Assembly (NCBI GenBank): GCA_025060015.1
Contig: JANXDB010000037.1
Coordinates: forward strand, 1-49,883
DNA: 49,883 nucleotides
Reading direction: 5' to 3'
Source: Caldimicrobium sp.
GTDB taxonomy: Bacteria; Desulfobacterota; Thermodesulfobacteria; Thermodesulfobacteriales; Thermodesulfobacteriaceae
The position numbers were made by a program, and so were the translations under genes. The notes below the pieces were generated by a model. The model did not search any database and was not told the origin of the DNA. It saw nothing but the letters and a program-made list of their open reading frames with translations. This document shows positions 42,633 to 49,883 of this stretch, piece after piece; positions within the stretch are counted from its first letter, which is position 1, and each line of letters starts with the position of its first letter.

Positions 42633-45224
42633 ATGAGACTTGAAAGGTTTACTTTTAAAGCACAGGAAGCTTTACAGAGTGCACAGAAGTTGGCCGAATC
42701 CCTTAACCACAATCAACTTGAAACTGAACACATACTTAAAGCTTTGATAGATCAAGAGGGCGGGATTATACCCATAATTCTCGACCGCTTAGGTATCAAT
42801 TCCAAGATCCTAGCTTCAGAGCTTGAGGAAATCCTTAGCAACTATCCCAAGGTTTCAGGTGGAGCCTATCAGCTTTACCTCTCTATGGGTGCTAAACAGG
42901 TCCTTGATAGATCTGAGGCACTTGCCAGGGAAATGAAAGATGAATTCATCTCAACGGAACACCTTTTTCTTAGCATTCTTGATAGCTCAACTAAAGCCGG
43001 AGACCTTCTAAGAAGAAGAGGGGCAACTTTTAGTTCAGCTAAAGAGGTGATAAATCAGATAAGAAAAGGAAGAAGAATAACCGATCAAAACCCAGAGGAA
43101 CAATATCAGGCCTTGGAAAAATTTGGAAGAGACCTAACAAGTTTAGCCAAGGCTGGAAAGCTTGATCCGGTGATTGGAAGGGATGAAGAGATCCGTAGGG
43201 TTATGCACATCTTGAGCAGAAGAACAAAGAACAACCCCGTATTAGTGGGAGAACCTGGGGTAGGTAAAACAGCCATTGTGGAGGGCCTGGCTCAAAGAAT
43301 CGTTGCTGGCGATGTTCCTGAGATCTTAAAGAACAAAAGACTGATACAACTTGATCTTGGTGCTTTAATTGCTGGCACTAAATACCGAGGGGAGTTTGAA
43401 GACAGGCTCAAAGGAGTGATAAGAGAAGTTCAGAGCAGTGAAGGTGAGATAATTCTCTTCATTGATGAAATCCATACCATTGTTGGAGCTGGTTCTGCTG
43501 AGGGGGCAATGGATGCTGCCAATATGCTTAAACCTGCCCTAGCCAGAGGTGAACTCCGCTGTATCGGAGCTACAACCATTGAGGAGTATAGAAAATATAT
43601 CGAAAAGGATCCTGCTTTAGAGAGAAGATTTCAACCGGTTTATGTGGATGAGCCTACTCCGGAGCAGGCTATTGCCATCCTTAGAGGATTGAAGGAAAAA
43701 TATGAGGTCCATCACGGAACTCGCATAACCGACAACGCCATAGTTGCCTCAGTTACCCTCTCTCATCGATACATAATCGATAGGTTTTTGCCTGATAAAG
43801 CCATAGATCTCATCGATGAAGCCTGTGCTAAACTACGCATTGAGATCGACTCTATGCCCACAGAAATAGATGAAATAGAGAGGAAAATAAAACAGCTGGA
43901 GATTGAAAGGGTTGCCTTAGAAAAGGAAACAGATCCTAAGGCAAAGGAGAGACTGCAAAAGATCATCGAACAGCTGAATGATCTAAAGGCCCAAGTTGAA
44001 AACTTAAAAGCCCAGTGGTTAAAGGAGAAAGAGATCATTCAAAACATAAGAAGATTAAAGGAAAAGATAGATCAACTCAAGATTGAAGCACAGCAGGCAG
44101 AAAGACAGGGAGATTTGACAAGAGTTGCAGAGATCATCTACGGACAGATACCTCAACTTGAGAAGGAATTAGCAACCGAAAACCAGAGGCTTTCAGAGCT
44201 TCAGAGGGAGAAGAGTTTTCTAAAGGAGGAGGTGGATGAGGAAGATGTTGCTGAGATCATCTCTAAGTGGACTGGTATACCTGTGAAAAGACTCCTGGAG
44301 AGTGAAAGAGAAAAGCTTTTAAGGATTGAGGATAAGCTAAAGGAAAGGGTAGTGGGCCAGGATCATGCTATCTCTTCCATTGCAAACGCTATCAGAAGGG
44401 CAAGGGCTGGCCTTAAAGATCCCAATCGACCCATTGGTTCCTTTCTCTTCATAGGTCCTACAGGTGTGGGGAAAACAGAGCTTGCAAAGGCCTTGGCTGA
44501 GTTTATGTTTGATACAGAGCAGGCAATGATAAGAATTGACATGAGTGAATATATGGAAAAACACTCGGTAGCAAGACTTATCGGTGCACCCCCAGGTTAT
44601 GTGGGCTACGAGGAAGGTGGTCAACTGACAGAGGCTGTTAGGAGAAGGCCCTATTCCGTTATCCTCTTTGATGAAATTGAGAAGGCTCACCATGATGTCT
44701 TCAACATTCTCCTACAGGTCTTAGATGACGGAAGGCTTACCGATGGAAAGGGTAGGACCGTTGACTTTAAAAACACTATAATTATAATGACCTCCAATGT
44801 GGGTAGTCACTACTTCCAGGAAACCTATTGGGACAGAAAGGAAATTGAGAGTAGGATTTTTGATCTCTTGAAAAGCACCTTCAGGCCAGAATTTCTAAAC
44901 CGTATTGATGAGATAATCATCTTTAACAACCTTACCAAAGAAGACATAATGAAGATAGTAGAGATTCAGATCAGGAATTTAAACAGGAGATTGGAGGAAA
45001 AGGGCATATATATTGAACTAAATGATAAGGCAAAAGAACTTCTGTCTCAAGTGGGCTTTGATCCCCTCTTTGGAGCTAGGCCCCTTAAGAGAAGCATTCA
45101 GCGCTACATCGAAAACCCCTTAGCTTTGAAAATGCTTGAAGGAGGATTTATAGAAGGAGACAAAGTCATAGTTGATGTTAACGAAGCAGGTGAGTTTGAG
45201 TTCAGAAAGGCTACCTTGCAATGA
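42633..45224 (+). CDS. clpB: ClpB disaggregase
   Basis: Hexameric AAA+ chaperone that rescues aggregated proteins with DnaK. The 863-aa length is normal. A Clp N domain (1-145), first AAA module with [15 protein letters not shown] (about 205-219) and [22 protein letters not shown] (position about 279-300), the middle coiled coil (about 410-525) that separates ClpB from ClpA/ClpC, and the second AAA module with [14 protein letters not shown] (about 608-621) and [16 protein letters not shown] lies before the ATG. Overlaps fmt by 4 bases. Confidence 0.97.
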   Translation: MRLERFTFKAQEALQSAQKLAESLNHNQLETEHILKALIDQEGGIIPIILDRLGINSKILASELEEILSNYPKVSGGAYQLYLSMGAKQVLDRSEALAREMKDEFISTEHLFLSILDSSTKAGDLLRRRGATFSSAKEVINQIRKGRRITDQNPEEQYQALEKFGRDLTSLAKAGKLDPVIGRDEEIRRVMHILSRRTKNNPVLVGEPGVGKTAIVEGLAQRIVAGDVPEILKNKRLIQLDLGALIAGTKYRGEFEDRLKGVIREVQSSEGEIILFIDEIHTIVGAGSAEGAMDAANMLKPALARGELRCIGATTIEEYRKYIEKDPALERRFQPVYVDEPTPEQAIAILRGLKEKYEVHHGTRITDNAIVASVTLSHRYIIDRFLPDKAIDLIDEACAKLRIEIDSMPTEIDEIERKIKQLEIERVALEKETDPKAKERLQKIIEQLNDLKAQVENLKAQWLKEKEIIQNIRRLKEKIDQLKIEAQQAERQGDLTRVAEIIYGQIPQLEKELATENQRLSELQREKSFLKEEVDEEDVAEIISKWTGIPVKRLLESEREKLLRIEDKLKERVVGQDHAISSIANAIRRARAGLKDPNRPIGSFLFIGPTGVGKTELAKALAEFMFDTEQAMIRIDMSEYMEKHSVARLIGAPPGYVGYEEGGQLTEAVRRRPYSVILFDEIEKAHHDVFNILLQVLDDGRLTDGKGRTVDFKNTIIIMTSNVGSHYFQETYWDRKEIESRIFDLLKSTFRPEFLNRIDEIIIFNNLTKEDIMKIVEIQIRNLNRRLEEKGIYIELNDKAKELLSQVGFDPLFGARPLKRSIQRYIENPLALKMLEGGFIEGDKVIVDVNEAGEFEFRKATLQ

Positions 45225-46159
45225 GAAAGAGATTTAGAACCATCTTTTTTGGCACTCCACAATTTGTTATTCCCGTTGTAGAACTTCTTTTCAAGGAAGA
45301 AGACCTTTTGGCAGTGGTCACCCAACCTGATAAACCAAGGGGAAGGGGGTTAAAGAGCACTCCTTCTCCTGTCAAGATATGGGCCATGGGAAAGGGCCTT
45401 CCTGTCCTTGAACCATTGAAATTAAAAGACGATGGTTTTCTTAAGGATATCAAGTCCCTCGCACCAGACCTGATAGTGGTCTTTGCCTATGGTAAGATCC
45501 TGCCAAGGGAGTTGCTTGAAATCCCAAAGGAGGGTTGTTGGAACATTCACCTATCCTTACTTCCCAAGTATAGAGGGGCTTCTCCAGTGCAATGGGCTCT
45601 CCTCAATGGAGAGGAGGAAACAGGGGTTACCATTATGCTCATGGATGAAGGTATGGATACTGGACCAATCCTCCTACAAAAGGCTTTGACTATAGAACCT
45701 TCGGAAAACAGTGCCACCTTGACGGAGAGACTTTCAATCCTCTCAGTGGATGCCTTAAGAGAGGCCATATCACTCTATAAAGAGGGTAAACTCCAAGCAA
45801 AACCACAGGAAAATGAGAAAGCAAGCTTTGCCACTTTGATCAAGAAAGAGGATGGCTTGGTAACCTTTGAGGATAAGGCTATTCAACTTGAGAGAAAAAT
45901 CAGGGCTTTTTATCCCTGGCCTGGCACCTTCACCATGTTTAGAAATAAAATACTAAAGATTCACAGAGCAAAGGCAGTCTCTGTAGCAGAGGAACAGCCG
46001 CCAGGGAAAATCCTCAAAATTGATAGAGATGGGATCCTGGTCTCTACCTCCCAGGGAGCTTTACTCTTGGAGGAGGTTCAGCTTGAGGGGAAGCAAAGGG
46101 TCTCTGCCTATGAATTTGCTATAGGACAGAGACTAAAGGCAGGGGAAAATCTTTTATAA
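45221..46159 (+). CDS. fmt: Methionyl-tRNA formyltransferase
   Basis: Formylates initiator Met-tRNA. 312 aa. Motifs: [15 protein letters not shown] (near 8), [21 protein letters not shown] (position about 110-130, holding the SLLPxYRG signature) and [17 protein letters not shown]. The C-terminal OB-like domain starts near 205 ([12 protein letters not shown]). Unusually placed after clpB with a 4-base overlap rather than beside def; tail-to-tail 6-base overlap with secDF. Confidence 0.96.
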   Translation: MRKRFRTIFFGTPQFVIPVVELLFKEEDLLAVVTQPDKPRGRGLKSTPSPVKIWAMGKGLPVLEPLKLKDDGFLKDIKSLAPDLIVVFAYGKILPRELLEIPKEGCWNIHLSLLPKYRGASPVQWALLNGEEETGVTIMLMDEGMDTGPILLQKALTIEPSENSATLTERLSILSVDALREAISLYKEGKLQAKPQENEKASFATLIKKEDGLVTFEDKAIQLERKIRAFYPWPGTFTMFRNKILKIHRAKAVSVAEEQPPGKILKIDRDGILVSTSQGALLLEEVQLEGKQRVSAYEFAIGQRLKAGENLL

Positions 46160-48754
46160 CATCTCTTCAGCTCTTTTGAGCTCAGGAATCCTTCCCTTGT
46201 GAAGGAGCTTCAAAAGAGGTGAAGCGATAAAAATTGAACTATAAGTGCCAAGGATAAATCCTAAGGTTAAAGCCAAGGCAAAATCCCTGATTACTATTCC
46301 TCCAAAAAGAAGAATAGCCACGGAACCAAAGAGAGTGGTGATGGTTGTTATTATAGTCCTTGAAAAGACCTCGTTTAGACTTCTATTTATCAAGCTATCA
46401 AAGTCTCCAGGGTGTTCATCCCTGAGTATCACCTCTCTTATGCGATCAAAGATCACCACCGTATCAGTGAGAGAATACCCAGCTATGGTCAACAGGGCAG
46501 TGATGAATAGCAGATTGATTTCAAGTCCTAGGAGATAGAAGATAGCAAAGACCCCAATGACATCGTGAAAGGTGGCAAGCCCTGCTGCTATTCCAAAGTA
46601 AAAGTTAAATCTAAAGCTTAGATAGAGTATGATCCCTACCATAGCCCCTAAAATGGCAAAGATTGCCTTTTTCTGTAACTCTTGACTTATGATGCCACCT
46701 ATTTCCTCTTTGGCTATCACTTGAAACTTTAGATCAGGAAGTCTATTAGAAAGGGTCGTCAAAAGACGGTTTACCTCCTCTGTAAGGGTCTCCTTTTCAC
46801 TTTTCATCTTTAAAAGAACAAGATTTTCTCCCTTGACATCCTGTAATACCACCTCTGGAAAACCAGCCTCTTTCAAAGTTTTCCTAATATCCTCCAACAC
46901 AGGAGGTTTTTCACTTTTCAAGTAAAGTATGGTACCTCCGGTAAAGTCTATGCCTAAGTTAGCTCTTCCCATCATGGTAAAGAGAAAACCTGTGATACCC
47001 ACAAAGGTTAAAAATATAGATACAATAGCAAAAGATCTCTTGTATCTCATGAAATCAAAGTTTGGTTTTTCAAGGATGGTCACAAAGGAGATCTTTAGGT
47101 CTTTTCCACGCTGATAGAGGTATTCATAAAAGATTTTGGTTACGAAGATTGCGGTAAAAAGGTTAACAAGAATTGAAATTGAGAGAGTCACGGCAAAGCC
47201 CCTTATAGGACCAGTTCCAAAGATGAAAAGTATAAGAGAGGTGATTAATACAGTGATGTGGGCATCAAAGATGGTCCAGAAGGCTTTACCATAGCCCTGA
47301 AATACAGCCGAATAGGCAGTTCTTCCTATGCGTAGCTCCTCCCTAATCCTCTCAAAAATAAGAACATTTGAATCAATGCCCATACCAATACTGAGGATAA
47401 TTCCTGCAATGCCTGGTAGGGTAAGGGTTGCCTGAAAGGCAGAGAGAAGGGCTATGAGGTAGTAGATGTTTAAGATAAGTGCTATGACAGCCACAAAGCC
47501 TGAGACCTTGTAATAAAGTATGGCAAAGAGAACAACGGCTAAGGCACCGATAAGACCAGCTTTTATACCCTTTTCTATGGAATCCTTGCCGAGGGAGGGC
47601 CCGATGGTGATATTTTGAAGTATTTTAACCGGAGCTGGCAAAGCACCAGCCCTGAGAACCAAAGCCAAATCCTGTGCCTCCTCAATGGTAAAGGACCCTG
47701 TGATTTGAGCCTCCCCTCCGGCTATCTTCTCTCTGATAACAGGGGCTGATCTTACCACTTCGTCAAGAACTATGGCAAGCCTTTTCCCCACGTTAACTGA
47801 GGTTATAGCTTCAAAGATCTTTGCCCCTCTGTCATTGAACTGTATCCACACGTAGGGTTCATTGAAATTGGGATCTATTCTGACTTGGGCGTTTTTCAGA
47901 TATTCTCCTGTGAGCAGAGATTCCCTCTTAAGGAGAATGGGGCTTCTTGCGATTTGTCCGGTATTTCTGTCCTTTTCCACCAAAAAGTAAAATTCCGTAT
48001 CTGGTGGTAAATATGGTCGTAGAGCTGCTCTCCATTCATCGATATTGTTTACATCCTTAATTCGCCCCTCCTTAGTAAGGGCACTTATGATAGTATCAAG
48101 ATTAATGCGAGCCTGGGTTTCTTCGTCAACTAATTTGAATTCAAGCTGGGCAGTCTGTCCAATAAGCCTTAAGGCTCTCTCTGGATCCTTAATACCAGGT
48201 AGTTGGACAACCACCTTGTCCTTTCCCTGTTTAGTTATAATAGGCTCTGCCACACCAAACTGGTCAATCCTATTTCTCAAAACTTCAAGAAGCTGATTTA
48301 CTAGATTATCCTTGATAAAGGTCTCTCTTTCTGAGGATAAGCCAAGGGTGACAACCAAGGCATCTCTTTCCTTCTTTTCATCAAGGAGAGAGAGTTCTTT
48401 GAAACCACCAAAGATCTCTCTCTTAAAGACATTCAAATCACCTTCTTTGAAGAGTCTTAGCCTTGCCTGATAATCCTCCCGTTGAAGCTCAAAGTTTATA
48501 CCCCTTTTCTCTAAGTTTTGTCTCAAATCACGAAGATAGTTTTCGAATTGATTTTGAAGGGCCTTGTCTAAATCGGGTTTTAATACTAAGTGGACTCCTC
48601 CCTTAAGATCAAGGCCAAGCTTCAGTTGTCCTCTGTAGATGTATTTGGTGAACCACGGTGGTAGATCAGGGACAAAGGTTGGCAAGAGTAAAATAGCTGC
48701 AACAAGAGTCAAAAAAATCACTAAAAGAATTTTAAACTTTAGCATCCCTCTCAT
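46154..48754 (-). CDS. secDF: SecD-SecF fusion protein translocase subunit
   Basis: Proton-driven helper of the SecYEG channel. One 866-aa chain joins SecD (about 1-545) and SecF (about 560-866). SecD features: a first helix near 10-30, LGLDLKGGVHLVLKPD (about 47-62), the P1 periplasmic domain, and a membrane block with GMGIDSNVLIFERIREELR near 460. SecF features: NLGIDFTGGTILYL near 605 and AGYSLTDTVVIFDRIRE near 765. Fused forms are known in several bacteria. Starts 10 bp after the metal-binding protein gene. Confidence 0.96.
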   Translation of the reverse strand: MRGMLKFKILLVIFLTLVAAILLLPTFVPDLPPWFTKYIYRGQLKLGLDLKGGVHLVLKPDLDKALQNQFENYLRDLRQNLEKRGINFELQREDYQARLRLFKEGDLNVFKREIFGGFKELSLLDEKKERDALVVTLGLSSERETFIKDNLVNQLLEVLRNRIDQFGVAEPIITKQGKDKVVVQLPGIKDPERALRLIGQTAQLEFKLVDEETQARINLDTIISALTKEGRIKDVNNIDEWRAALRPYLPPDTEFYFLVEKDRNTGQIARSPILLKRESLLTGEYLKNAQVRIDPNFNEPYVWIQFNDRGAKIFEAITSVNVGKRLAIVLDEVVRSAPVIREKIAGGEAQITGSFTIEEAQDLALVLRAGALPAPVKILQNITIGPSLGKDSIEKGIKAGLIGALAVVLFAILYYKVSGFVAVIALILNIYYLIALLSAFQATLTLPGIAGIILSIGMGIDSNVLIFERIREELRIGRTAYSAVFQGYGKAFWTIFDAHITVLITSLILFIFGTGPIRGFAVTLSISILVNLFTAIFVTKIFYEYLYQRGKDLKISFVTILEKPNFDFMRYKRSFAIVSIFLTFVGITGFLFTMMGRANLGIDFTGGTILYLKSEKPPVLEDIRKTLKEAGFPEVVLQDVKGENLVLLKMKSEKETLTEEVNRLLTTLSNRLPDLKFQVIAKEEIGGIISQELQKKAIFAILGAMVGIILYLSFRFNFYFGIAAGLATFHDVIGVFAIFYLLGLEINLLFITALLTIAGYSLTDTVVIFDRIREVILRDEHPGDFDSLINRSLNEVFSRTIITTITTLFGSVAILLFGGIVIRDFALALTLGFILGTYSSIFIASPLLKLLHKGRIPELKRAEEML

Positions 48755-48764
48755 GGTCTCTCCT

Positions 48765-49589
48765 TCACTGGCAGTTAAGGATCTTCTTAAAAACCTTTAA
48801 GTTATCCTCTAAGAGACTGAGATAGTCCCCTGGTATGTCAAAATCACCAGTCCAAGCTTCTAAAACCTCAACTCCCTCGTTCTCAAAGGTCCTTTTATAT
48901 CTGATAAACTCTCTCTCTGTTAGGAGAATAGCCTTTATCCTCTTCTCCTTTATGGATTGTAAAACCTCCCTTAACTTTTTTGAACTTATCTCTCCGTGAT
49001 GATGCCCTTTTATAAGCGGGATTTCTTTGATAGAGGCCTCCTTAGAAAGATAGTAAAACGCTCCATGTCCCAAACTGTAAAACTCCCTTTGAGGACAATT
49101 TTTAAGACTTTGATAGACCTTCTTTACTTCCCTAAGTTTTAGGAGAAAGTCTTCCAGGCGTTTCTTATAGGTGGAAAAGAGGGGCTTAGCCTTGACAACC
49201 TGCAATTCTGTTAACTCCCTTAGGGCCCTTTCTAGCCTATCAAAATCAAACCAGAGGTGGGGGTCAGGATACTTCTCTCCTGTTTTCGTAAGCGAAAAGA
49301 TCTTCCCTGAAGGAAGGATCTTAGAAACCTTTTTAGCCCAGGGTTCTGTGCCAACTATGATTAGAAGCTCTGCTTCCCTTACCCTTTGCCAATCTTTAGG
49401 AGTGGGATCAGCAAAGTGAAACTCACCCTTTGGTGGTTGGATGAGATGAAGTCTTTCCTCTTTGAAGATCTCCTGCATGATCTTAAATAGAGGATAGGAG
49501 GAAATAACCCACTCTCCGGCAAAAAGAATCTTAGGCACCAAAATTAAAAAAAGTGTAAGAATACTTAACACTAAAGGGATAAACTTCAT
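48765..49589 (-). CDS. Zinc/manganese ABC transporter substrate-binding protein (ZnuA-like)
   Basis: Periplasmic metal-binding protein of the cluster A-I family, 274 aa. A signal peptide occupies about residues 1-25 (hydrophobic core, cut after LFAG). Predicted ligands: His58 (GEFHFADPTP), His111 (PDPHLWFDF) and His175 (SLGHGAFYYL). KGHHHGEIS near 195 is a short His cluster. No ZnuB or ZnuC gene lies next to it in the window; downstream is secDF, 10 bp away, so the pair is probably co-transcribed. Metal could be Zn or Mn. Confidence 0.85.
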   Translation of the reverse strand: MKFIPLVLSILTLFLILVPKILFAGEWVISSYPLFKIMQEIFKEERLHLIQPPKGEFHFADPTPKDWQRVREAELLIIVGTEPWAKKVSKILPSGKIFSLTKTGEKYPDPHLWFDFDRLERALRELTELQVVKAKPLFSTYKKRLEDFLLKLREVKKVYQSLKNCPQREFYSLGHGAFYYLSKEASIKEIPLIKGHHHGEISSKKLREVLQSIKEKRIKAILLTEREFIRYKRTFENEGVEVLEAWTGDFDIPGDYLSLLEDNLKVFKKILNCQ

Positions 49590-49746
49590 ACTTTGTCACC
49601 AAGGTCTGGGCTTTCACCTCAATTTTACTCAAAAATCCCACCCTTACAAGCGGGTGTATGAGTCCATAGGATTTTAGACTGAGGTGAATTCTCGTTAAAT
49701 TTGTAACAAATCCACTCCAAAGGCGATACCTTCCCAAGACCAAAAT
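49590..49746. other. Spacer before the ZnuA-like gene
   Basis: Non-coding. It contains the imperfect inverted-repeat element at 49613-49688 and, after it, AT-rich DNA with no recognised gene. No clear promoter for the metal-binding protein gene could be fixed. Confidence 0.5.
49613..49688. repeat. 76-bp imperfect inverted-repeat element (MITE- or REP-like)
   Basis: Ends are TTCACCTCA (49613-49621) and TGAGGTGAA (49680-49688), a perfect 9-bp inverted pair; pairing resumes inward (AAAATCC at 49631-49638 against GGATTTT near 49669-49675). The centre holds a second hairpin, CACCC/GGGTG type (49638-49655), then GTATGAGTCCA (about 49655-49665), which recurs near 40274. Confidence 0.5.
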
Positions 49747-49883
49747 TTACTCCAAAAGTCCCTCCCACTCCTGCTCGATAAATGACTACTCTTCATAGGC
49801 AAATCTACTTGCCACATCCTTCGCCCCCTCTTCTCCCTCTCAATAAACCTTCCCGTCTTTTCATAATAACTAAAGCTTCTTCA
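49747..49883 (-). pseudogene. Decayed 3' end of a small protein gene, with 42-bp repeat copy 2
   Basis: On the minus strand, pieces in three frames fit one tail: EEALVIMK, then GRFIEREKRG, then AKDVASRFAYEE, an in-frame TAG, SFIEQEWEGLLE and TAA (ending 49747). Bases 49747-49788 are identical to 40301-40342. The upstream part lies outside the window. At least two frameshifts and a stop show decay. Family not recognised. Confidence 0.55.

Noticed and set aside
1-49883. CRISPR arrays, prophage, defence systems or complete insertion sequences
   Set aside because: No regularly spaced repeats, integrase, transposase or known defence genes were recognised; only short relics and repeats.

Overview
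The window is about 49.9 kb of AT-rich bacterial chromosome, densely packed with overlapping genes. The gene mix suggests an anaerobic, probably thermophilic, flagellated Gram-negative of the Thermodesulfobacteria type: LptF/LptG, a bacterial STT3/PglB oligosaccharyltransferase, FixABCX, a histidine-type (sulfide-dependent) Thi4, a one-piece SecDF and Lys/Glu-rich proteins. That placement is inference from gene content; no rRNA is present to test it.

Region 1-11 kb, minus strand: a truncated flagellin gene with a near-perfect sigma-28 promoter, preceded by a long cobalamin locus. Reading with transcription, cobT-cobS-cbiP-cbiB-cobD-cbiA form a tight overlapping operon, followed by a second unit holding a cbiX-cbiC fusion, a cobF-type gene, a small broken gene and cbiET. 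No B12 riboswitch was recognised. Both cob units instead carry the same palindrome, GGTAA-N6-TTACC, between a -10-like element and the ribosome binding site. CobF belongs to the oxygen-dependent, late-cobalt pathway whereas CbiX belongs to the early-cobalt pathway, so the locus looks like a hybrid.

Region 11-26.6 kb: lptF/lptG (minus) diverge from a plus-strand run hemW-mpl-histidine kinase-NtrC-type regulator-B12 radical SAM protein (HpnP-like), then thi4 with an overlapping small zinc-finger gene. uvrC lies on the minus strand, followed by an ABC-2 exporter pair that appears to be leaderless, a cation diffusion facilitator, and resB (minus).

Region 26.8-40.2 kb: smc (plus), then a long minus-strand series that reads, in transcription order, tRNA-Leu(UAA)-fmdB-like-fixA-fixB-fixC-fixX-oligosaccharyltransferase-cupin-argB-valS with very short gaps.

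Region 40.3-49.9 kb: a 430-bp relic-bearing spacer, then ndk-thiL (plus), hsp20 (minus) divergent from clpB-fmt (plus), and secDF preceded by a zinc-type substrate-binding protein gene (minus). A perfect 42-bp repeat occurs at 40301-40342 and 49747-49788, bracketing this block. Both copies read as the tail end of a decayed small protein gene, and a short related string lies in the broken gene ahead of cbiET. The clearest unexplained signals are the paired cob palindromes, the CobF/CbiX-CbiC mixture, and the dispersed decayed small-gene repeats. No CRISPR array, complete insertion sequence, prophage or defence system was seen.
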